Assembly (NCBI RefSeq): GCF_904846525.1
Contig: NZ_CAJHAZ010000009.1
Location: forward strand, 62,001 to 126,000
From: Psychrobacter sp. 1044
GTDB taxonomy: Bacteria; Pseudomonadota; Gammaproteobacteria; Pseudomonadales; Moraxellaceae
Direction: 5' to 3'
DNA: 64,000 nt
A model generated the notes under the pieces. That model searched no databases, was not told the origin of the DNA, and worked only from the letters and a program-made list of their open reading frames with translations. This document shows, in pieces, positions 26,662 through 36,797 of this stretch. The stretch's first letter is position 1, and each line of letters opens with the position of its first letter. The position numbers were made by a program, and so were the translations under genes.

Positions 26662-28026
26662 ATGGATTCAATCAACATAACTGATAAACAGACGGCTGAT
26701 ACTTTGAATCACCAAAAATCCTCAATAAAACCTTATCAGCGTCACGGACGGACGACCGCGATTGATGACCATAGCGACTTGCAAGTCTTAAAGCGCATCA
26801 AGCGTTATTTATTGCCAAAAGACTTCGTTATCTCGCAAGATTTATTAAATGAAATAGTCACAGGCTACGATATTGGCGATTCACTGGCAGATACATTGGC
26901 CGCTGACGGCATTCGTTTTGCAAAGCCCCTACAGCAATTTATTATCAGCGACAACAGCAATAACTTCGACGCTGACCTCGCAAATAACCCTGCATTTAAC
27001 GTTTTGACTGAACAATTTAGCCGTCATCCCGATTGGTTCGATCCCAAGCTCGCCCAAATCGGTGCGGTTGCCTATCGGCGCTATCCGCTGATGTTGATTT
27101 GGCTATTACGTAATGTCGCCCTGATGGCAGGCTACAGCATTCCTGCCCTCTCCCTGCCGCTCATTCAGACAGGTGCATTGATGCATGATGCCCTGCCGCG
27201 CCTGATGCGTACTTACGCTTATATCCTAGCTGTCTCTGAACATCCACTATTACATAAGTCGAATACGAGTGCACGCAATAACCGTCAGCCTATCGAGCAA
27301 GTATTAGCGATTGGTTCTGAAGGTTGGCGGCAATCGATCAAAGTGCGGCAAATTCATACTTTAGTACGGCAAAACTTGCTCAAAGGTAAAGGCAATGCTG
27401 CTAAAGGCGTCATACCAAATGCCGACCAACACCATAATCCAGATGGCAGCTGGAATACCGCCTATTGGGGCCTTCCTATCAACCAAACCGATATGATTGC
27501 TACTCATTTGCAGTTTTCATTGTTGATTATGCGCGGCTTACGGCTGCTTGGCGCACGCATCAGCACTGAAGAAGCAGAAGGTATCCTGCATCTATGGAAT
27601 CTTGCCAGCTATTGGATGGGCGTTGACTTAGATCGTCTGCCAAAAGATGAAACCGCTTGTTGGGAGTGGCTCTATACCTATTTATCAATTCAGCAGCTTG
27701 ATTTTAAAATGGGACAGCCATTAGCCAAGGCCCTGCATGATTTGCCGCGTCAGCTGATGGGCGAGGACAACCGCCGTGGGCGTTTCGTTGAGATGGTCAA
27801 TGCTAGCGTGACCCGTACCTTAGTCGGCGATGATATCGGCGATGGGCTGGATTTGCCAAAATCAAAAATCCGCTTTGGCGTCTTATCGTCGGTGCCGATT
27901 CTTTTTGCTCTCGATACGGCACGCCAACACAATCAAACGATAGCTGAAAAATTAGAAGCTTTCCGCGCCAAACGCCAAGATAATATGAATTGGTGGCTAA
28001 AGAAAAATGACGAATATTATAAGTAA
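26662..28026 (+). CDS. MpaB/rubber-oxygenase-like (DUF2236) haem oxygenase family protein
   Basis: A protein of about 454 residues from ATG 26662. The central part resembles the DUF2236 oxygenase domain: GWRQSIKVRQIHTLVRQNLL provides the Arg/His segment used for b-type haem in latex-clearing protein, and WGLPINQTDMIATHLQFS is the conserved following helix. Family members are haem-dependent oxygenases or lyases; the substrate here is not known. Much of the protein is helical, and the ILRNVALMAGYSIPAL region is hydrophobic. A TTG at 26623 gives an alternative start 13 codons upstream through a repeat. It converges on a NUDIX hydrolase. Confidence 0.75.
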   Translation: MDSINITDKQTADTLNHQKSSIKPYQRHGRTTAIDDHSDLQVLKRIKRYLLPKDFVISQDLLNEIVTGYDIGDSLADTLAADGIRFAKPLQQFIISDNSNNFDADLANNPAFNVLTEQFSRHPDWFDPKLAQIGAVAYRRYPLMLIWLLRNVALMAGYSIPALSLPLIQTGALMHDALPRLMRTYAYILAVSEHPLLHKSNTSARNNRQPIEQVLAIGSEGWRQSIKVRQIHTLVRQNLLKGKGNAAKGVIPNADQHHNPDGSWNTAYWGLPINQTDMIATHLQFSLLIMRGLRLLGARISTEEAEGILHLWNLASYWMGVDLDRLPKDETACWEWLYTYLSIQQLDFKMGQPLAKALHDLPRQLMGEDNRRGRFVEMVNASVTRTLVGDDIGDGLDLPKSKIRFGVLSSVPILFALDTARQHNQTIAEKLEAFRAKRQDNMNWWLKKNDEYYK

Positions 28027-28088
28027 GCAATTATAAATAAAGCATAGTAAATAAACGAATAATAATTAAACGTCAACCGCCTTACGAG

Positions 28089-28823
28089 TTAATTGCGGGT
28101 ATTTTGGATGCGATAATACCACTCAAGCTGGCGATCAAAGCCTGTTTCCAACAAACTGGCAATGACTCGCCCTGTCAGACCCCAAACCGTTTCACCATCC
28201 ACTTGCCAGCTAGGAGTGAGAATGGTCGCGGTCTGATCTTGCATCGCATATTCTACTGCATACTCGACGGTAGGCTGAGTCAGCAAGGTTTCAAAATCTG
28301 CCCAAAAAATACGCGAGATTTCGCCAAGCTCAGGTACTAACAATAAATCTGGCGCAATCAGTGCCACAATAGGACGGACACTCATACCACTTTTGGAGGT
28401 TTGAATGGGCAATTGACCAATTAGCTGGACTTTATTGGGTGGTAGTGCGGTCTCTTCACAGGCTTCACGCAAAGCGGTGACGACATTATTACCATCACCT
28501 GCGTCATGTTTACCCCCAGCACAAGAGACCTCACCAGCATGACTGTTCATGTGCGCAGCGCGACGTGTCAATAGCAGTTTTGGATGGCGTTCATGAGTGA
28601 TGGCGACCAATACCGAGGCATCGGCAATAGGTGTCTGATACAAGCTATCTAGAATGCAAGCGCTACGAGAGGTCTTAGCGTCGTATAGCGCAGGACTGGT
28701 GACAGCATTTAAGGTCTCATGCTGCACCCGTTCCGCCAACGTTCTAATGGTGGGATAACGAATAAAGTCCGGCACAGCGACTGAAAACTCATCAAAACGT
28801 AGCGACTGCGGGGGGAGTAACAT
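28089..28823 (-). CDS. NUDIX hydrolase, CoA pyrophosphatase-like
   Basis: A 244-residue hydrolase. The NUDIX box runs GKHDAGDGNNVVTALREACEETAL (G..E..REACEE positions, about residues 126-149, shortened here) and is preceded by LLTRRAAHMNSHAGEVSCAGG, matching the LLTxRxxxLxxHxGxVxxPGG signature of NudL/YeaB CoA diphosphatases. It likely cleaves CoA or its derivatives to phosphopantetheine and 3',5'-ADP. The N-terminal 70 residues are extra compared with E. coli NudL. The ATG at 28823 has AGGG at a proper distance; the ATG at 28829 has it too close. Confidence 0.82.
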   Translation of the reverse strand: MLLPPQSLRFDEFSVAVPDFIRYPTIRTLAERVQHETLNAVTSPALYDAKTSRSACILDSLYQTPIADASVLVAITHERHPKLLLTRRAAHMNSHAGEVSCAGGKHDAGDGNNVVTALREACEETALPPNKVQLIGQLPIQTSKSGMSVRPIVALIAPDLLLVPELGEISRIFWADFETLLTQPTVEYAVEYAMQDQTATILTPSWQVDGETVWGLTGRVIASLLETGFDRQLEWYYRIQNTRN

Positions 28824-28829
28824 TATCAT

Positions 28830-29396
28830 TGCCCTATATTTTTATCAGTATGAAGCATCAATGCCATTAAATATAAATAGCAATCAAATACAAATATTGA
28901 CTACTCAGGTTCACCAGTTTATCTTTTTTGACCTTATTTGGCATCGAATGGTGGAGCTTGTCTCTTGCAGCTATTACAGTGCTTGCGCTAGAGCATGCTC
29001 TCATTTATAACCATATCAGTCGCGGCTGCTATTACTGTCACCATTGGTAAAGCCATCATTCAATAGTTAGTGTAAGTCTAGCCTAGCGCAATCTGACCTT
29101 GACTGCATATACTTTATGTGACTGAGCTGCTCTGCCTATAGAACTCATTAATCCAATTATTAACACATCATAACCGTAGCAGAAACCAGTTGCGCAAACC
29201 TGTGTGCTTGTTATTATCACTGCCAGTGTGATGAGAATTTGTGTTATCTTAGGATTAACAGCTATGATCACCTAACATCTGATAAGCTAAAGTCATACTA
29301 TTTTATAAAATAAGAACCATAATTCTTCAAAGAACGACAATCCTTTTTCTCATTTCTATTTATCATGTATATTTATCATTAAATAAGGCAGTTGAT
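28830..29396. other. Intergenic region between two divergent NUDIX genes
   Basis: About 570 bases. A 62-codon reverse frame (29083-29271) has a hydrophobic start but no ribosome site or recognisable pattern, so I do not call it. The last 120 bases before the right-hand gene are very AT-rich and probably contain its promoter. No repeat or RNA gene is apparent. Confidence 0.5.
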
Positions 29397-29960
29397 ATGC
29401 GCTATTGTTTACAATGCGGTCATGAAGCGGAACGCAAAATACCAGCCACGGATAATATCCCACGCTTGGTATGCCCCAATTGCCACTATATTCACTATGA
29501 AAATCCAAAAGTGATTTGTGGCTCACTCGTTGTGCATAAGCATCGGGTACTGCTATGTCGCCGCGCGATCGAGCCACAGTATGGCTTATGGACACTGCCA
29601 GCTGGCTTTATGGAAAATGGCGAAACCATGGCAGAAGGGGCCGCTCGTGAAAGCTTTGAAGAAGCAGAAGCGGTCGTCATCAATCCGCATTTATATTGCT
29701 TATATGATATTCCTGATATCGGGCAAATCTATAGCATCTATATCACTGAGTTAAAAGACGGTGCTTATGGCATCGGCTCTGAAAGTCTTGATTGTGCGTT
29801 ATTTACCGAAGAAGATATTCCATGGGACAAACTTGCCTTTGAAGCGGTACGTCGCACTTTAAAAAGTTACTTTGCTGACCGCAAGCAATACGATAATCAT
29901 GAAAATTTCCCTATTCATCAAGATATCATCGGTAAAGACCAAGCGATCAAGCGATACTAG
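29397..29960 (+). CDS. NUDIX hydrolase with an N-terminal zinc ribbon
   Basis: A 187-residue protein. A zinc ribbon with C4, C7, C26 and C29 (YCLQCG and CPNCHY) opens the protein, followed by a NUDIX domain with the box G-FMENGE-...-RESFEEAEA; the usual Gly after EE is an Ala-Glu here. The layout recalls NADH pyrophosphatase NudC and the ADP-ribose group, but the NudC SQPWPFP signature is absent, so the substrate is open. The ATG has AAGG upstream. It is the second NUDIX gene within 1.3 kb, transcribed divergently from the first. Confidence 0.85.
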   Translation: MRYCLQCGHEAERKIPATDNIPRLVCPNCHYIHYENPKVICGSLVVHKHRVLLCRRAIEPQYGLWTLPAGFMENGETMAEGAARESFEEAEAVVINPHLYCLYDIPDIGQIYSIYITELKDGAYGIGSESLDCALFTEEDIPWDKLAFEAVRRTLKSYFADRKQYDNHENFPIHQDIIGKDQAIKRY

Positions 29961-30035
29961 CCCTAAACATATAAAGAATAGAGTTATAAAAAATAACCTT
30001 ATAAAAAAATCGACTGCTTTACAAAAGTGGTTGGT

Positions 30036-30097
30036 AAAAACCATTGATAAGTCTTATGCTAAGTTTTGAATATAGCCACTTATCAATGGTTTTTTAT
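30036..30097 (+). terminator. Long-loop intrinsic terminator
   Basis: AAAAACCATTGATAAGT (30036-30052) pairs perfectly with ACTTATCAATGGTTTTT (30078-30094), with a 25-base loop and a T tail. It ends the NUDIX gene. Confidence 0.8.
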
Positions 30098-30137
30098 TGT
30101 CTGAAGTTAATCGTTTAAGCCGACTTGCGAGAATATT

Positions 30138-31466
30138 ATGCTGACTTTATTGCAACGCTCTTTACCGCTACTACCACTGACCATCGCCATGACTCTAACC
30201 AGTATAAGTATCACCAGCCATGCGGAAGATGCACGGTTAACCGCCAAACAATCCGACCCACAAACGCTTGGCTGGATGCAAGGTTTTCCGCCGCCTGCTG
30301 ATAAACTGATTACTCAACCTTCCTCTAATTTTTTTAGTTTTCCCAAGCTGCGCTGGACGGTCTGTCATATCCGTGAGTTGATGCCTACCACTGACGTCAG
30401 TCGCGGTATCGGCGCGCCTTCCAAGCTGAGCTATGCGCTAGATAAAAATATCGATGCCATCACCTTTATGCCTACTAACAGTAAGCGCCCGATGACTTGG
30501 AAGCAATCACTGGATGCCAATTATACTGACGGCATTATGGTCATGCATCATGGCAAGGTAGTATACGAGCGCCAAAACGGCTGCCTCAATGAGCTGGGCA
30601 ATCATGCGGCGATGTCGATGACCAAATCAATGACTGGGCTGTTAGCAGAAATCCTCGTGACCGAAGGTAAGCTTGACGATAAAGCTTTGGTGGCGTCTAT
30701 CATTCCAGAGCTCAAAAACAGTGGCTTTGGTGATGCAACCGTACGCCAAGTCATGGACATGACCACAGCGCTCGATTATAGCGAAGACTATGCTGATCCT
30801 AATGCCGATATCTGGAAGTATTCAGAAGCGGCAAGCCCATTACCAAAACCGAAAGACTATAAAGGACCCAATGGTTACTTTGAGTACCTTCAAACAGTTA
30901 AGAAGAATGGCGAACATGGGGAAGCTTTCAACTATCGAACCATTAATAGCGACGCCCTAGGTTGGATTATTTCGCGTACGACTGGTAAAGCGGTGAATGA
31001 ATTACTCTCGGAACGCATCTGGCAAAAAATCGGTGCTGAACAAAGCGCCTATATGACGGTCGATGCTAAAGGTACGCCGTTTGCCGGCGGCGGTCTTAGT
31101 GCAGGTTTGCATGATATGGCACGCATTGGTAGCTTGATGCTCAATAAAGGCGAGATTAATGGTGAGCGCTTATTCCCAGCTGCGGTCGTTGATAATATCG
31201 AAGCGGGTGGCGATAAAGAGGCTTTTGCGAAAGCCGATTATAAGCAGCTGACTAACGGCAGCTACACAAGCATGTGGTGGTTATTTAATAACCCCACGCC
31301 CATCTATGCAGCACGCGGCGTCCACGGTCAAACTGTCTATGTGGATCCAGCAGCCGATATGGTCATTGTGCGTTTTGCGTCATACCCAGATGCCAGTAAC
31401 GGCAAAATAGATCCGACTTCTTTACCTGCCTATAAAGCAGTCGCCAATTACTTAATCAAAAAGTAA
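30138..31466 (+). CDS. Serine hydrolase of the class C beta-lactamase fold (NylB-like)
   Basis: A 442-residue secreted protein; an N-terminal signal peptide ends near SHA-E (about residue 29). The catalytic SxxK motif is SMTK, S160 and K163, and the Tyr element is in FNYRTINSDALGW, as in 6-aminohexanoate-dimer hydrolase NylB; GVHGQ occupies the KTG position. Such proteins hydrolyse esters or amides rather than acting as resistance beta-lactamases; the natural substrate is unknown. A mature periplasmic location is expected. A short terminator separates it from the convergent M16 protease. Confidence 0.83.
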   Translation: MLTLLQRSLPLLPLTIAMTLTSISITSHAEDARLTAKQSDPQTLGWMQGFPPPADKLITQPSSNFFSFPKLRWTVCHIRELMPTTDVSRGIGAPSKLSYALDKNIDAITFMPTNSKRPMTWKQSLDANYTDGIMVMHHGKVVYERQNGCLNELGNHAAMSMTKSMTGLLAEILVTEGKLDDKALVASIIPELKNSGFGDATVRQVMDMTTALDYSEDYADPNADIWKYSEAASPLPKPKDYKGPNGYFEYLQTVKKNGEHGEAFNYRTINSDALGWIISRTTGKAVNELLSERIWQKIGAEQSAYMTVDAKGTPFAGGGLSAGLHDMARIGSLMLNKGEINGERLFPAAVVDNIEAGGDKEAFAKADYKQLTNGSYTSMWWLFNNPTPIYAARGVHGQTVYVDPAADMVIVRFASYPDASNGKIDPTSLPAYKAVANYLIKK

Positions 31467-31492
31467 GCCTTTAAAAAACGCTATCAAGTAAT

Positions 31493-31536
31493 AAAAACCG
31501 CCGCTTCCATTTTTAGTGAAAGCGGCGGTTTTTTAT
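31493..31536. terminator. Strong bidirectional terminator
   Basis: AAAACCGCCGCTT pairs with AAGCGGCGGTTTT, flanked by A and T runs. It lies between the convergent serine hydrolase and M16C protease genes. Confidence 0.9.
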
Positions 31537-31565
31537 AGCAATTAAGTCAATAGATTTTAAGTGAA

Positions 31566-34500
31566 CTAGCTCTTAATTTTACAGACTTTAAAGCCAAGCT
31601 CTTTTACTGCTGCTTCTTTATCATAGGGCGCGAGTACTGCACGTACATGCTTTTGCTCTTGTAGATATTGCTTAGCAACGCGCTGCAAGTCTGCCACGGT
31701 CACGGCCAATATTGAGGCACGCATTTTACGCTGCCAGTCGACGCCGCGATGATGCAAATCTGCAAAGCAGGCTTTAACCGCCTCCCCTGCTGGAGAGCCT
31801 GGCTTATCCATTCCTGAGATAATACCTAAGATGGCCTCTTCTAACTGCTCGTCTGTTTGCGGCTCATTCAATAGCCATTCGATACTAGCATCAAAATGCC
31901 CAAAGGTCTCAGCACACTGCGGATCACGGTAGCTAAAGAACTTAAAGGCACAGGCATTGGCGTCGTAGCCCGCACCGCCGCCATAAGCACCGCCGCGCTC
32001 ACGAATAGCGCTATGCAGATAACCATTGCGTAGATAAGGCGCTAATACCATCAAGGCTGCTGTATCAGGATGATCAGCCGCTGGTACGGTATAAGCGCTG
32101 GCATTATGATAGACGTTGGTTGGCACTAGCCACGCTAAGTCTTCAACATCGAGCGCCACATCACTTTCTAGCGCTTCGACCGCGTCTTTCTCACCATTTA
32201 ACGCCGCATCAAGTTGCAATTCGGCAAACTCGCTTGGAATATTGGCGTCGATACTCGCATCAGAATTTTTTAACTGCGCTGCAATCTTCGGCGCTTGACT
32301 GTCTTTCCAGCTATCAACGATTAAATTGCTTAAGCGTTCGGTTTGCTCCGCTTCACAGATGATAACCGCGTGCTTAGGCAAACTAATTAGACGTTGATGT
32401 AAGTCCATCAAGCTGTTTGCTAATTTATCCCACTGTGCGTCATCGCTACTGGCATGAGTTAAGAAGTCTTTTAGCGCGTTCAATGCTGGCAGACCACTGC
32501 GCACGTACTCTAATTGCGCTTGGCGACTCATGCCGCGGCTGGCGGTTTGCATGGCATAGGAATGACCTGAACCAGCAAGGTTTGATTGCCAGCCTGCTTG
32601 ACGCTGCTGCAAGATTTCTTTGATACGATCATGCTCACTAAAGATACTGTGTTCCATGACTTCTTTGAGCAAATCAATCGCTTCAGGTTTACGATTCAGC
32701 GCGCGCGTTGCCACCACAAAGTAGCTGCTAATCGCTTGGCTGTCGTCAATATTGGTACGCTGACTGATACGCGCCGTCACTCCTGATGAATGAGCCGCTT
32801 GCTTGGCCTGCATTTCGTGAGCGCTGAGCGAATCTGTACCTAGCTCTGATAACAAGCTTAAATAAATAGGCAATAACGGATGATTAATTACTTCATTAAC
32901 GGGTAGCTCGCTTGTATCCTCATTACCAATCGCATCAGTCAACGGTACAATTATTTGATAATAATATAAGCCGTTAGTGCCCGCTTCATATTCAAATAAC
33001 GTACTGTCTTTGCCACTTAAATTAATCTGCTTTTGCGTGCCTTGCTTAAAGCTGATATCGGTTGGAACGTCTTCTAAACCCACTTTTGGCAATAAGCTTA
33101 AATCATCAGGCGCTGCTTGGCGCGCTGCCAAATCAAGCGCTTGTTGTTTTAAGATAGCTTTATCATCAGCGGTCAAATCCATCTCGATGGTATCAAGACG
33201 GGTCTGCTCAGCTGCCGCCAAACGGGCAGTTTTTTCGCTGTCAGGCGTCATTGTGACGCGGACACGATGCTGATTATCAAGCAAATGCTGCTTGATTAAA
33301 TTCGGTAACCATTGCGCATCTTTTACTTGCTCACGTAGCCACTGCAAATGCTCATCGACTTCCCAGACATCGATAGGATTACCATCATGAATAGCAGTGC
33401 TAAAGCCTTCTAGCATCAGATTTAGACCATAGGGCATGCTATCGCCGCCGATATGACGCTGATCAATCTCGATTTGGTGCAGAATCGTCTCAATGGTTTC
33501 ATCATCAATCGGTTGGCTCGCGACCTCTTTAAGCAAATCAATAATGCCTTGCTCTACCGCTTCGGCGTGTTCAGGGTTAGAACCGCGCAGACCGGTATAA
33601 AAGACCATTTCATAATGACTGTCATCCAAACCTAGTAGCGGACTTGGCGCTTTACCGAGTGGATGGCTATCTAGATACGCACGCAGCGGCGAACCAGCAT
33701 GTTCAACCAACACGCCTTCTAATAAACGCAATGCCAAACGCTGCTTTGGATCAGTAATCGATGGTAATAACCACGCAATGACATGATGAGTTTGGTCAGG
33801 ACCTGCTTCGTCAGCCGTATAAGTATCAACCGCGCTAATCGGTGCAGACAGGCGTTTTTCAGGACGTGAGACGTGTTTTTTACCCGCTTCAAACTGAATC
33901 AAGGCATCTTCATGGATTTTGGCTTGGGTTTCAGCGACTGGAATATTACCAAAGCTCATGATCACGCTGTTTGACGGATGATAATGGCTCTGATGGAATT
34001 CAACCAGCTCAGTATGGGTCAAGTCAGGAATATCGGCAGGATCGCCGCCCGAATTATAGTGATACGTCGTCGTTGGGAATAAATGATGGGCGACCGTATG
34101 ATACAACTGGTCAATCTCACCACTCATTGCGCCTTTCATTTCATTAAAAACGATACCCTTAAATTGCGGCTTGTCATTTTCGTCTAACTCTACACGAATA
34201 CCTTCTTGGGCAAAATCCAGCGGATGAATATTCGGAAAAAACGAGGCATCCAGATAAACGGCTAGCAAATTAAAGTAGTCATTTTTATTTTGCGTCGCAT
34301 ACGGATACGCCGTCCAATCGGCAGCGGTCATCGCATTCATAAACGTGTTCAATGAGCGTTTAATCATCGAAAAAAACGGGTCACGAACGGAGAACTTCTC
34401 AGAGCCACATAAAGCCACATGCTCTAAAATATGCGCTTCGCCTTTTGAATCCATTGGCTGAGTTCGAAAGCCCACCAAAAAGGCGTTTTCATCACTTGGA

Positions 34501-34643
34501 TGTGCCAAGTGGTAATGCATCGCGCCTGTTTTGACGTGTTGGCTTATTAATACGTCCATCGACAATGCATCGATATGGCGGTGCTCAATCAGCTCAAAGG
34601 CAGGATGCAAAGTTAGATCAGTAGTAGATAACGTGTCGGTCAT
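31566..34643 (-). CDS. M16C metalloprotease (presequence-protease/Cym1-like)
   Basis: A 1025-residue protease of the insulinase superfamily. The inverted zinc motif HILEH is at 71-75 (H71, E74, H75), with the distal glutamate expected in the VFNEMKGAM region near 187. The length, the duplicated M16 halves and a second-half basic pocket GYLHSAIRERGGAYGGGAGYD near 890-910 match the M16C group that includes PreP and bacterial homologues, which degrade peptides inside a closed chamber. No signal peptide is seen, so it is probably cytoplasmic. AAGGAAAATT precedes the ATG. It stands alone. Confidence 0.9.
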   Translation of the reverse strand: MTDTLSTTDLTLHPAFELIEHRHIDALSMDVLISQHVKTGAMHYHLAHPSDENAFLVGFRTQPMDSKGEAHILEHVALCGSEKFSVRDPFFSMIKRSLNTFMNAMTAADWTAYPYATQNKNDYFNLLAVYLDASFFPNIHPLDFAQEGIRVELDENDKPQFKGIVFNEMKGAMSGEIDQLYHTVAHHLFPTTTYHYNSGGDPADIPDLTHTELVEFHQSHYHPSNSVIMSFGNIPVAETQAKIHEDALIQFEAGKKHVSRPEKRLSAPISAVDTYTADEAGPDQTHHVIAWLLPSITDPKQRLALRLLEGVLVEHAGSPLRAYLDSHPLGKAPSPLLGLDDSHYEMVFYTGLRGSNPEHAEAVEQGIIDLLKEVASQPIDDETIETILHQIEIDQRHIGGDSMPYGLNLMLEGFSTAIHDGNPIDVWEVDEHLQWLREQVKDAQWLPNLIKQHLLDNQHRVRVTMTPDSEKTARLAAAEQTRLDTIEMDLTADDKAILKQQALDLAARQAAPDDLSLLPKVGLEDVPTDISFKQGTQKQINLSGKDSTLFEYEAGTNGLYYYQIIVPLTDAIGNEDTSELPVNEVINHPLLPIYLSLLSELGTDSLSAHEMQAKQAAHSSGVTARISQRTNIDDSQAISSYFVVATRALNRKPEAIDLLKEVMEHSIFSEHDRIKEILQQRQAGWQSNLAGSGHSYAMQTASRGMSRQAQLEYVRSGLPALNALKDFLTHASSDDAQWDKLANSLMDLHQRLISLPKHAVIICEAEQTERLSNLIVDSWKDSQAPKIAAQLKNSDASIDANIPSEFAELQLDAALNGEKDAVEALESDVALDVEDLAWLVPTNVYHNASAYTVPAADHPDTAALMVLAPYLRNGYLHSAIRERGGAYGGGAGYDANACAFKFFSYRDPQCAETFGHFDASIEWLLNEPQTDEQLEEAILGIISGMDKPGSPAGEAVKACFADLHHRGVDWQRKMRASILAVTVADLQRVAKQYLQEQKHVRAVLAPYDKEAAVKELGFKVCKIKS

Positions 34644-35080
34644 AATTTTCCTTATGGATTGCTCTAATTTTATTTAGAATAATATGCGATTAGTGACTAA
34701 ATCTAGCCAGTGGCGATAAAATAAAATCGGAGTAAACAATAGATAGATAGTGTATGTAATACTTATCGTAGGGTCTTTTTTATATGATAATTATATAAAA
34801 ATATTGTGAGTATTATTGTGATTAACCTATGAGTAATATTCAAATTTAATGGCATGTACCCGTGCATCATTTTAAATGACAGCAATGCACTGGTATAAAT
34901 TAAAAAGAATTTGCCTAACGGAATTAGATGGGGTTCGCACCTTCATAAGTCAAGATACTATAGTGATAAAGATGACCAAGATGGCAGAATGTCGGATTTT
35001 CACAAAGCGAACTCAAAGCTTACTTAACAGCAGCCATCAGTAGTGCTATAGTTAAAATCATCTGTCACAAGGAGCCGCTC
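34644..35080. other. Intergenic gap between the M16C protease and the universal stress gene
   Basis: About 440 AT-rich bases between divergent genes. Apart from a short A/T palindrome near 34781 and the AAGGAG ribosome site of the stress gene, no structure is evident. Confidence 0.5.
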
Positions 35081-35542
35081 ATGAGTTACGAACATATTTT
35101 ATTGGTCACCGACTTAATGTCCGATGCTGATGTGGTCGCCCAAAAGGCCAAACGTATCGTCGAGAATCGTCCTAACGCTAAGTTATCGGTATTACATATC
35201 GTCAAAGATACTATGGTCGGCTTCGGCTATGAGCTGGTGCCAGCCTCCAGCTTATATGACGAAATTGACGATGAACGCTGTCAAGAAGCGCGCGCTAAAT
35301 TGGCACAGTTTTTGGAGCGTAATGACCTACATGCAGTGAATTCTGAAGTGACCACTGCCATCTCTAACAGTGAAGGCATCGTCAACTATTGCCACAAGCA
35401 TGACGTTGATTTGTTGGTCATCGGTCGTCATGAACGCCATGGTATCGCAGCTTGGCTCAGTGGCGCGACGGCAGACAATATCTTGCCTAACGTCCCATGT
35501 GACAGCTTAGTCGTAAGACTGGATAAGCCCGTTAATAAGTAG
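35081..35542 (+). CDS. Universal stress protein (UspA family)
   Basis: A 153-residue cytoplasmic protein with the Usp fold: N-terminal YEHILLVTDLM with the conserved aspartate, LSVLHIVKD, and the C-terminal nucleotide-binding pattern VIGRHERHG...GATADNILPNVPCDSLVV, close to the G-2x-G-9x-G motif of ATP-binding members. It has AAGGAG eight bases before the ATG. It is a single gene followed by a terminator. Members respond to starvation and stress; the specific role is unknown. Confidence 0.9.
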   Translation: MSYEHILLVTDLMSDADVVAQKAKRIVENRPNAKLSVLHIVKDTMVGFGYELVPASSLYDEIDDERCQEARAKLAQFLERNDLHAVNSEVTTAISNSEGIVNYCHKHDVDLLVIGRHERHGIAAWLSGATADNILPNVPCDSLVVRLDKPVNK

Positions 35543-35587
35543 TTTAAAAAAAGACTTAACGCTGTATCTAAATTATTTAAACCTATC

Positions 35588-35624
35588 AAAAATAGCGCAT
35601 CGGATAACTTTGCGCTTTTTTATT
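35588..35624 (+). terminator. Intrinsic terminator after the universal stress gene
   Basis: AGCGCA (35594-35599) pairs with TGCGCT (35611-35616), flanked by A and followed by a T run. Confidence 0.7.
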
Positions 35625-35694
35625 ATTTATTGACATAGTAGACATTCTCGCTAATACCTCTATATTTCTAAGACCTCTATATTTATCACTAAAG

Positions 35695-36630
35695 TTAATC
35701 TTCTGTCAAAATATCAATAAAACTTTGCCAAATCGGGCTTTGATGGCGGGCTTTATGCCACACTAGCCACCAAGTTCGTGACAAATCGATGCCCGCGACT
35801 TTCACCTGTACCAGCGCTCCTGCTGTCAGCTCTGCCTGAATGACATGCTGTGATAAACAGCCAAGACCAATATCTGCACTCACCATATGCTTAATAGCTT
35901 CCGACTGCTGAATCGCCATCACAATTTCCGCATCAGGCAAATGCTTGAGCAGCTGCTCGTCGATAATTTGCCGTGTACCTGACCCTGCCTCTCGTACCAA
36001 TAGCGGCAGCTTTGCCAGTTGTGCAATGCTAAGCTCGTAGCAATTATCCGCATCGTTATACGCTGCCATGTCTGTCAACCATTTGCTATCGCGCTTGGTA
36101 AAGATCATCAAGGTATCTGTCCGCCACGCACGCTGCTCAATGACTTTCATATCTGTGGGGCGTGGCATACCCTCTACGAGCGCAATATCAATATTTAATT
36201 GTTCAACTTCGCTGACCACTTCTTGAGTATTGGCGATATACATATCGATATGGGCATCGGGTAGCGTCGCATATAGCTTGGCAAGCAGCGGCGGCAGCAC
36301 ATAATTGCCAATCGTGGTACTGGCACCGATATGAATCTGCCCTGCTTGATGCTTATGATAATGCTCTAGAGTTAAGGCCTGCCCCAAGATGGCTTGTGCC
36401 TGTATATAAATAGGATGGGCGTTGGGGTGCTGATTGAGCCTACGCCCGACGCGCTCAAACAATGGCATCTGCAGCCTTGCTTCTAATTCTGTCAGCGCAC
36501 TACTGACCGCCGACTGCGATAAATGCAGCGCTTCACTGGCACGGCTGGTACTACCCGTTTGATAAATACTGACAAACACCGATAATTGCTTGAGGGTAAT
36601 CTTTGGTAATACCTGCATGGCTTTTTTCAT
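35695..36630 (-). CDS. LysR-family transcriptional regulator (YeiE-like)
   Basis: A 311-residue regulator. The N-terminal winged helix-turn-helix (about 10-70) contains SRASEALHLSQSAVSSALTELEARL, followed by a linker helix and the two-lobed periplasmic-binding-like effector domain (about 95-305). It is transcribed divergently, 226 bp from a YeiH-type transporter; in enterobacteria YeiE regulates the neighbouring yeiH and responds to sulfite, so the same pairing is likely here. The start has AGAGAAA upstream. Confidence 0.88.
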   Translation of the reverse strand: MKKAMQVLPKITLKQLSVFVSIYQTGSTSRASEALHLSQSAVSSALTELEARLQMPLFERVGRRLNQHPNAHPIYIQAQAILGQALTLEHYHKHQAGQIHIGASTTIGNYVLPPLLAKLYATLPDAHIDMYIANTQEVVSEVEQLNIDIALVEGMPRPTDMKVIEQRAWRTDTLMIFTKRDSKWLTDMAAYNDADNCYELSIAQLAKLPLLVREAGSGTRQIIDEQLLKHLPDAEIVMAIQQSEAIKHMVSADIGLGCLSQHVIQAELTAGALVQVKVAGIDLSRTWWLVWHKARHQSPIWQSFIDILTED

Positions 36631-36797
36631 AATTTCTCTGACATCCTATCTTATTGATACAATCTAAAAAGCACCTGTTATTTTAAAAAACCTTTATTAT
36701 CTAAAAAACCATCTTTTTAGCCCAAAGACTTTTATTAACCTAAAAAATCGATAGTTTTTATCTAATTAATCTGTTTTTATTATAGATTGGTCTGCCT

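Noticed and set aside
29083-29271. 62-codon reverse frame between the two NUDIX genes
   Set aside because: Hydrophobic start could mimic a signal, but no ribosome site and no recognisable family.
30138-31466. Antibiotic-resistance beta-lactamase
   Set aside because: It has the serine beta-lactamase fold but resembles the NylB-type hydrolases more than AmpC, and HGQ replaces the KTG motif.
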